Below are positions 6,088 through 9,704 of a DNA stretch of 9,704 nt, piece by piece; position 1 is the stretch's first letter, and each line of letters opens with the position of its first letter. The position numbers and the translations under genes are program-made. The DNA is from Bacteroidota bacterium (GTDB lineage Bacteria; Bacteroidota; Bacteroidia; Flavobacteriales; Flavobacteriaceae). The notes beneath the pieces were generated by a model. It did no database searches and was not told where the DNA came from. It worked only from the letters and a program-made list of their open reading frames with translations. The stretch lies in the NCBI GenBank assembly GCA_018656255.1, contig JABHYI010000105.1:1-9704 (forward strand), read 5' to 3'.

Positions 6088-7617
6088 ATGGAAAAACTGC
6101 AACCTAGCTCCCCTTATCAAAAGCGTCCTGCTCAAGTAATAAACTTAGAGAAAGGTAAGATACCCCCACAAGCTACTGATTTAGAAGAGGTTGTGCTAGG
6201 GGCTATGATGATTGACAAAAAAGGAGTTGATGAGGTTATAGATATTTTAAATCCAGATGTTTTTTATAAAGAGGCACATCAACACATCTTTGAGGCTATT
6301 AATACACTGTTTGTGGAAAGCCAGCCTGTAGACTTATTAACCGTTTCACAGCAGTTAAAGAAGATGCAAAAGCTTGAACTTGCTGGAGGAGAATTTTATT
6401 TAATACAACTCACTCAAAAAGTATCTTCCTCGGCCCATATTGAGTTTCATGCCCGTATCATTCTACAAAAATATATACAGCGAAGTTTGATTAAAATTTC
6501 TAATGAAATTATTGAAGATTCTTATGATGTAACTACAGATGTTTTTGATCTCTTAGATTCGGCAGAGAGTAAATTATACGACATAACACAAGGTAACATC
6601 AAACGTTCTAGTGAAACGGCTCAAGATTTAGTGATTCAGGCCAAAAAGAAGATTGAAGAAATAGCCAATAAAGAGGGTTTGTCTGGTATTCCTTCTGGTT
6701 TTACAGAGTTAGATAAGTTAACCTCTGGATGGCAACCTAGTGATTTAATTATTATTGCAGCCCGTCCTGGTATGGGTAAAACGGCCTTGACGTTATCTAT
6801 GGCTCGTAACATGGCTGTAGATCATAACATTCCTGTTGCATTTTTCTCTTGTGAGATGTCTTCGGTACAGTTAATTACCAGACTTATATCTAGTGAAACG
6901 GGTCTATCTTCAGAAAAATTAAGAACTGGAAATCTAGAAAAACACGAATGGGAGCAGTTAAATGTAAAAGTGAAAGGCCTTGAAAAGGCGCCACTGTATA
7001 TTGATGACACCCCTTCTCTTTCTATTTTTGATTTGCGTGCAAAGGCAAGACGTCTTGCCTCTCAGCAAGGAGTTAAAATGATTATGATTGATTATTTGCA
7101 GTTAATGACAGCTGGAGGAGGAAAAAATGGTGGAAATCGTGAACAAGAAATATCTACCATATCTAGAAACTTGAAAGCATTAGCAAAAGAATTAAATGTT
7201 CCTGTTATTGCACTATCTCAACTATCGCGTGCTGTAGAGACTCGTGGAGGATCTAAAAGACCTTTATTGAGTGACCTTCGTGAATCTGGAGCCATCGAGC
7301 AAGATGCAGATATTGTATCGTTTATTTACCGCCCAGAATACTATAAAATTGATGAGTGGGATGACGATGAGCACACCCCAACTGCTGGTCAAGGAGAGTT
7401 TATTGTAGCAAAGCACCGTAATGGAGGTTTGGATGAAATACGTCTTAAATTTGTTGGTAATTTAGGTAAGTTTGAAAACTTAGACACCTTTCCTTTCTCA
7501 AACGAAATAGCATCAAGCATGAATAATGCTGCAAATGATGATACCTTTACAACTCCTAATTTTCCTTCTGCCGAGGATGCCTTTGGAACAAACTCTAATG
7601 ACGACCTTCCTTATTAA
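6088..7617 (+). CDS. dnaB: Replicative DNA helicase
   Basis: DnaB is the ring-shaped hexameric 5'-3' helicase that unwinds DNA at the replication fork and recruits primase. At 509 residues it is slightly longer than enterobacterial DnaB, mainly through N- and C-terminal tails. Its domains in order are an N-terminal tail (1-30), the all-helical DnaB N domain (about 31-132, ending near LQKYIQRSLI), a linker helix region (about 133-195), and the RecA-like domain from LSGIPSGFTELDKLTSGW (198-215). Visible motifs are Walker A ARPGMGKT (225-232), the catalytic glutamate in FFSCEMSS (252-259), Walker B MIMIDYLQL (331-339), SQLSRAVE (377-384), DLRESGAIEQDAD (396-408) and KHRNGG (442-447), which includes the likely arginine-finger region. 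No intein interrupts the ATPase motifs, where dnaB inteins often sit. The last 40 residues are acidic and low in complexity. It is probably monocistronic: a terminator precedes it and the next gene is convergent. Confidence 0.98.
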   Translation: MEKLQPSSPYQKRPAQVINLEKGKIPPQATDLEEVVLGAMMIDKKGVDEVIDILNPDVFYKEAHQHIFEAINTLFVESQPVDLLTVSQQLKKMQKLELAGGEFYLIQLTQKVSSSAHIEFHARIILQKYIQRSLIKISNEIIEDSYDVTTDVFDLLDSAESKLYDITQGNIKRSSETAQDLVIQAKKKIEEIANKEGLSGIPSGFTELDKLTSGWQPSDLIIIAARPGMGKTALTLSMARNMAVDHNIPVAFFSCEMSSVQLITRLISSETGLSSEKLRTGNLEKHEWEQLNVKVKGLEKAPLYIDDTPSLSIFDLRAKARRLASQQGVKMIMIDYLQLMTAGGGKNGGNREQEISTISRNLKALAKELNVPVIALSQLSRAVETRGGSKRPLLSDLRESGAIEQDADIVSFIYRPEYYKIDEWDDDEHTPTAGQGEFIVAKHRNGGLDEIRLKFVGNLGKFENLDTFPFSNEIASSMNNAANDDTFTTPNFPSAEDAFGTNSNDDLPY

Positions 7618-7632
7618 AACCTAGACACGATA

Positions 7633-7649
7633 ATTTTAAATGTTAAAAT
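7633..7649. terminator. Weak AT-only inverted repeat between dnaB and the convergent small gene
   Basis: ATTTTAA (7633-7639) and TTAAAAT (7643-7649) form a perfect 7-base stem with a 3-base loop, overlapping the stop codon of the minus-strand gene. With no G-C pair and no clear T tract it would be a weak hairpin. Its position between convergent stops 25 bases apart is the only other support for a bidirectional terminator role. Confidence 0.2.
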
Positions 7650-8089
7650 CCTTTGCCAATTTTAAAAGAAAATGACACGTTAGTGTCTTCATTTCCAAGG
7701 CTAATATTTGGTCCTATATCAAAGCTATATCTGTAGTTTCTTTGTGACCAAAAATTGACTGCTATAGGGAAATAAGCTCTAACTCCCGAAATCCCGTAAC
7801 CTGGTGATGTTCCAATAGAGAAATTAACTGACTTAATTTTAGGGACTAGAAAATAATATTTAACACCAACTGAGGCGCCAAATAACCCAATTTGCCCCTC
7901 AAGACCTAGGTGTTCACTCACTAATTTCTCATACGTGACACCAACCCATGGATCATCACGTCCTATAATCTTGACACTTAATATTTTATCTGGAAAACTG
8001 CTTTCGTTAGTAGTTGTGGTTTGACTAATCCCTAATAATGGAAAAATTAATACCAACATTAAAAGGAGTTTAGAATAAGTATTTGACAT
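7643..8089 (-). CDS. Hypothetical exported small beta-barrel-like protein
   Basis: I do not recognise a named family. The 148-residue product begins at an ATG with a clear Sec signal peptide: K7, a hydrophobic core at about 8-20 (LLLMLVLIFPLLG), and likely cleavage near ISQ (21-23). There is no lipobox cysteine. The mature part alternates hydrophobic and polar residues in short strands separated by turns (for example LGLEGQIGLFGASVGVKYYF at 61-80, then strands near 87-93, 104-115, 119-130 and 137-146). It ends in phenylalanine, as many outer-membrane beta-barrel proteins do. A small outer-membrane porin-like or surface protein is therefore the best guess. It lacks cysteines and any enzyme motif. 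It is read opposite to both neighbours, convergent with dnaB and divergent from the asnB-like gene, so it is probably a single-gene unit. It may have been inserted between two genes that are otherwise neighbours. Confidence 0.7.
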   Translation of the reverse strand: MSNTYSKLLLMLVLIFPLLGISQTTTTNESSFPDKILSVKIIGRDDPWVGVTYEKLVSEHLGLEGQIGLFGASVGVKYYFLVPKIKSVNFSIGTSPGYGISGVRAYFPIAVNFWSQRNYRYSFDIGPNISLGNEDTNVSFSFKIGKGF

Positions 8090-8104
8090 AATATTTTTTT
8101 AGTA

Positions 8105-8121
8105 TTGTTATAAACTAACAA
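8105..8121. promoter_or_regulatory. Inverted repeat in the divergent intergenic region, possible operator
   Basis: TTGTTA (8105-8110) and TAACAA (8116-8121) are perfect inverse complements around a 5-base spacer. They lie 16 bases upstream of the small gene's start codon, where a repressor or activator could act. A second short palindrome, TTTGC-AG-GCAAA (8155-8166), lies further toward the other gene. Both are short enough to arise by chance. Confidence 0.2.
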
Positions 8122-8204
8122 GTAAATAATGACAACATAAAGTTATCACTATTTTTTGCAGGCAAAGCGTTTTGGCTTCTTGTCAAAGTAAATTAAATTC
8201 TTTT

Positions 8205-8233
8205 TTCCCTACAAATCTTTCGCTTAGATTTTG
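8205..8233 (+). promoter_or_regulatory. Tentative promoter for the asnB-like gene
   Basis: TAGATTTTG (8225-8233) resembles TAnnTTTG with one extra base and ends 16 bases before the preferred ATG. A TTC (8205-8207) precedes it with a 17-base spacer, the same imperfect -33 form seen before tgt and tktN. The inserted base makes this a weaker call than those two. Confidence 0.25.
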
Positions 8234-8249
8234 TCCTTATATTTACAGC

Positions 8250-9509
8250 ATGACTAAGTTATTCACCTTTTTATTTATTTGCCTTTTTAGCCTTCAGAGC
8301 TACGGCTCTTATATTCTCATCCCCATGGATGAGGCCACTCAAAAAGAACATTTAAAAGCCTATGGTATTACCTATTGGGTACTAGAAAGAAATGTGAAAA
8401 CAAAATGGCTTCTCAATTATAGAGGTGGTTCTTTTTTAATGCCAGATAGTGATCAGATACGCAAAGAATGTCAAATTCGTGGCGTTTCTTTCGAGGTTAT
8501 CAGTGATGCTAAAACCGCTCAGATATTAAAAGAAATAAGCAGTCCTTCTCAAAATATGGAAGCTGTAGTATTAGAAAAAGCACCTAAAATTGCGGTATAT
8601 TCTCCAAAAGGAAATCAGCCCTGGGATGATGCTGTTACTATGGTACTAACCTATGCCGAAATACCCTACACTACTATTTACGATCAAGAGGTTTTAAGGG
8701 ATGAGTTGCTTCTCTATGATTGGTTGCACCTTCACCATGAAGATTTTACAGGACAGTACGGGAAGTTTTATAGAGCCTACAGATCTGCACCATGGTATAT
8801 TGCAGAAAAAAATAAATCTGAGGCTTTGGCGGCCACTTTGGGGTATGCTAAAGTATCTCAGCAAAAAAGAGATGTTGCTTTAAAAATTAGAGATTATGTT
8901 GTAGGAGGTGGTTTTATGTTTGCCATGTGCAGCGCCACAGATAGTTTTGATATTGCGCTTTCTGCAAAGGATGTAGATATCTGCGAGCCGATGTTTGATG
9001 GTGATGCCAGTGCTGCTAATTATCAAAGCAAGATAGATTTTAAACAAACATTTGCTTTTAAAGATTATATTTTAGAAAGAAGCCCAATGGTGTATGAGTT
9101 TTCTTCTATAGACATGACCTCAAAACGTAAGATTTCAAAACAAACAGATTACTTTTCATTGATGGATTACTCTGCCAAGTGGGATCCAATTCCTACCATG
9201 CTTGTTCAAAACCACACCACACTAGTAAAAGGTTTTATGGGGCAAACAACAAGCTATATGCCAGAGCATATTAAATCAAACGTTTTGGTGATGGGAGCTC
9301 ACAGTTCAAGTGGTGAGGCTCGGTATATTCATGGAATTAAAGGAAAAGGATTTTTCACCTTTTATGGCGGTCATGATCCTGAAGACTACCAACATAGAGT
9401 AGGAGACCCAAAAACAGAATTGGCCTTGCATCCCAATTCTCCAGGATATAGGTTAATTTTAAATAATGTATTATTTCCTGCCGCAAAAAAGAAAAAACAA
9501 AAGACCTAA
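8250..9509 (+). CDS. Exported protein of the Bacteroidota 'asparagine synthetase B' family; probable ThuA/amidotransferase-like fold
   Basis: The preferred ATG gives 419 residues; the frame extends 26 codons upstream to a TTG (8172). From the ATG it begins with a Sec signal peptide (MTKLFTFLFICLFSLQSYGS, cleavage near 19-20), which the longer start would bury, so the ATG is favoured. C11 does not form a lipobox. Homologues are commonly named asparagine synthetase B, but no N-terminal nucleophile cysteine, class-II amidotransferase domain or ATP-pyrophosphatase loop (SGGxDS) is present. From residue 112 the protein resembles a class-I amidotransferase-like alpha/beta fold: a first strand KIAVYSP (113-119), LHLHHEDFTGQYGKF (159-173), a nucleophile-elbow-like GGGFMFAMCSATDSFD (219-234, cysteine C227), and a C-terminal GKGFFTFYGGHDPED (365-379), similar to the end of ThuA-like domains. 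Residues 21-110 are a separate N-terminal region. The role is unknown and it probably acts in the periplasm. Its stop lies one base from the convergent meaB stop. Confidence 0.85.
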   Translation: MTKLFTFLFICLFSLQSYGSYILIPMDEATQKEHLKAYGITYWVLERNVKTKWLLNYRGGSFLMPDSDQIRKECQIRGVSFEVISDAKTAQILKEISSPSQNMEAVVLEKAPKIAVYSPKGNQPWDDAVTMVLTYAEIPYTTIYDQEVLRDELLLYDWLHLHHEDFTGQYGKFYRAYRSAPWYIAEKNKSEALAATLGYAKVSQQKRDVALKIRDYVVGGGFMFAMCSATDSFDIALSAKDVDICEPMFDGDASAANYQSKIDFKQTFAFKDYILERSPMVYEFSSIDMTSKRKISKQTDYFSLMDYSAKWDPIPTMLVQNHTTLVKGFMGQTTSYMPEHIKSNVLVMGAHSSSGEARYIHGIKGKGFFTFYGGHDPEDYQHRVGDPKTELALHPNSPGYRLILNNVLFPAAKKKKQKT

Positions 9510-9510
9510 T

Positions 9511-9704
9511 TTATTTATGTAGAGACAGTAGATATGCAGCTGCTTGAAAAGGACTTGTATTTGAGTTTGCTATTTTCTTTAGTTGTTCTTGTAATGCTAT
9601 TTTAATTTTGGGATTGTTGTAAAAATCACTCTTTAGACTGTTTTCTATGGTTTGTAACATCCAGAAATTCTGCTGCTGTTCTCGCTTTGATACAAAATAT
9701 TCTG
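9511..9704 (-). CDS. meaB: Methylmalonyl-CoA mutase-associated GTPase MeaB, C-terminal end (5' part outside window)
   Basis: The last 63 residues of a minus-strand gene are visible, running from EYFVSKREQQQNFWMLQTIE to a final SLHK and the stop at 9513-9511. The R-x2-Q-x3-WM-x3-IE pattern followed by a helical tail (LKSDFYNNPKIK, then SPFQAAAYLLSL) is what I recognise from the C-terminus of MeaB/ArgK G3E-family GTPases. These protect and reactivate the B12-dependent methylmalonyl-CoA mutase in the cytoplasm. The P-loop and switch regions are outside the window, so identity rests on this tail alone. In full-length relatives this C-terminal region takes part in dimerisation. It converges on the asnB-like gene with one base between stop codons, and no terminator fits between them. 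Confidence 0.8.
   Translation of the reverse strand, partial: EYFVSKREQQQNFWMLQTIENSLKSDFYNNPKIKIALQEQLKKIANSNTSPFQAAAYLLSLHK

Noticed and set aside
6742..7440. Possible intein or insertion within dnaB
   Set aside because: Walker A to the KHRNGG motif reads continuously with normal spacing; no intein splice motifs.
8172..8249. 26-codon extension of the asnB-like protein from a TTG
   Set aside because: It would bury the signal peptide and covers intergenic sequence with a promoter-like element.
1..9704. Mobile elements, CRISPR arrays, tRNAs or a defence system
   Set aside because: No transposase or integrase gene, no regularly spaced repeats, no tRNA-like cloverleaf sequence, and gene content is housekeeping.

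Overview
The window is an AT-rich stretch of a Bacteroidota chromosome, most likely family Flavobacteriaceae. Evidence for this is the transketolase split into two adjacent genes, TAnnTTTG-type promoter elements instead of sigma70 boxes, start codons without Shine-Dalgarno sequences, and proteins that read like flavobacterial versions throughout. No phage, insertion sequence, CRISPR array, tRNA or rRNA is visible. Most of it is conserved core genome, not an accessory island.

Layout. At 1-1558, on the minus strand, lie the N-terminal and C-terminal halves of transketolase; the second half runs off the left edge. A 234-base divergent intergenic region (1559-1792) separates them from a plus-strand run: tgt (queuosine tRNA modification), an LptF/LptG-family lipopolysaccharide-export permease, an EamA/DMT transporter that overlaps the permease by 14 bases, then accA (first step of fatty-acid synthesis) behind its own promoter-like element. 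A strong intrinsic terminator follows accA. dnaB (replicative helicase) comes next, behind an intergenic stretch with four DnaA-box-like 9-mers. A small minus-strand gene for an exported, probably beta-barrel protein lies between dnaB and a plus-strand exported protein of the family usually databased as 'asparagine synthetase B'. The right edge holds the C-terminal end of meaB on the minus strand, whose stop codon is one base from that of its convergent neighbour.

Function. tgt, the permease and the DMT transporter are packed tightly enough to be one transcript. accA and the LPS permease both serve envelope lipid supply, but they are probably linked by position more than by mechanism. The two transketolase halves must assemble into one pentose-phosphate enzyme.

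No wholly new system is evident. The points most worth a second look are: a Tgt in which the three zinc-ligand cysteines are replaced; the 'asparagine synthetase B' protein, which looks like a ThuA/class-I-amidotransferase-like fold and not a synthetase; the DnaA-box-like cluster before dnaB; an 11-codon upstream reading frame overlapping the accA start; and the small orphan outer-membrane-type gene. For tktN, tgt and the asnB-like gene, the longest open frame begins at a TTG; the downstream ATG is preferred in each case.
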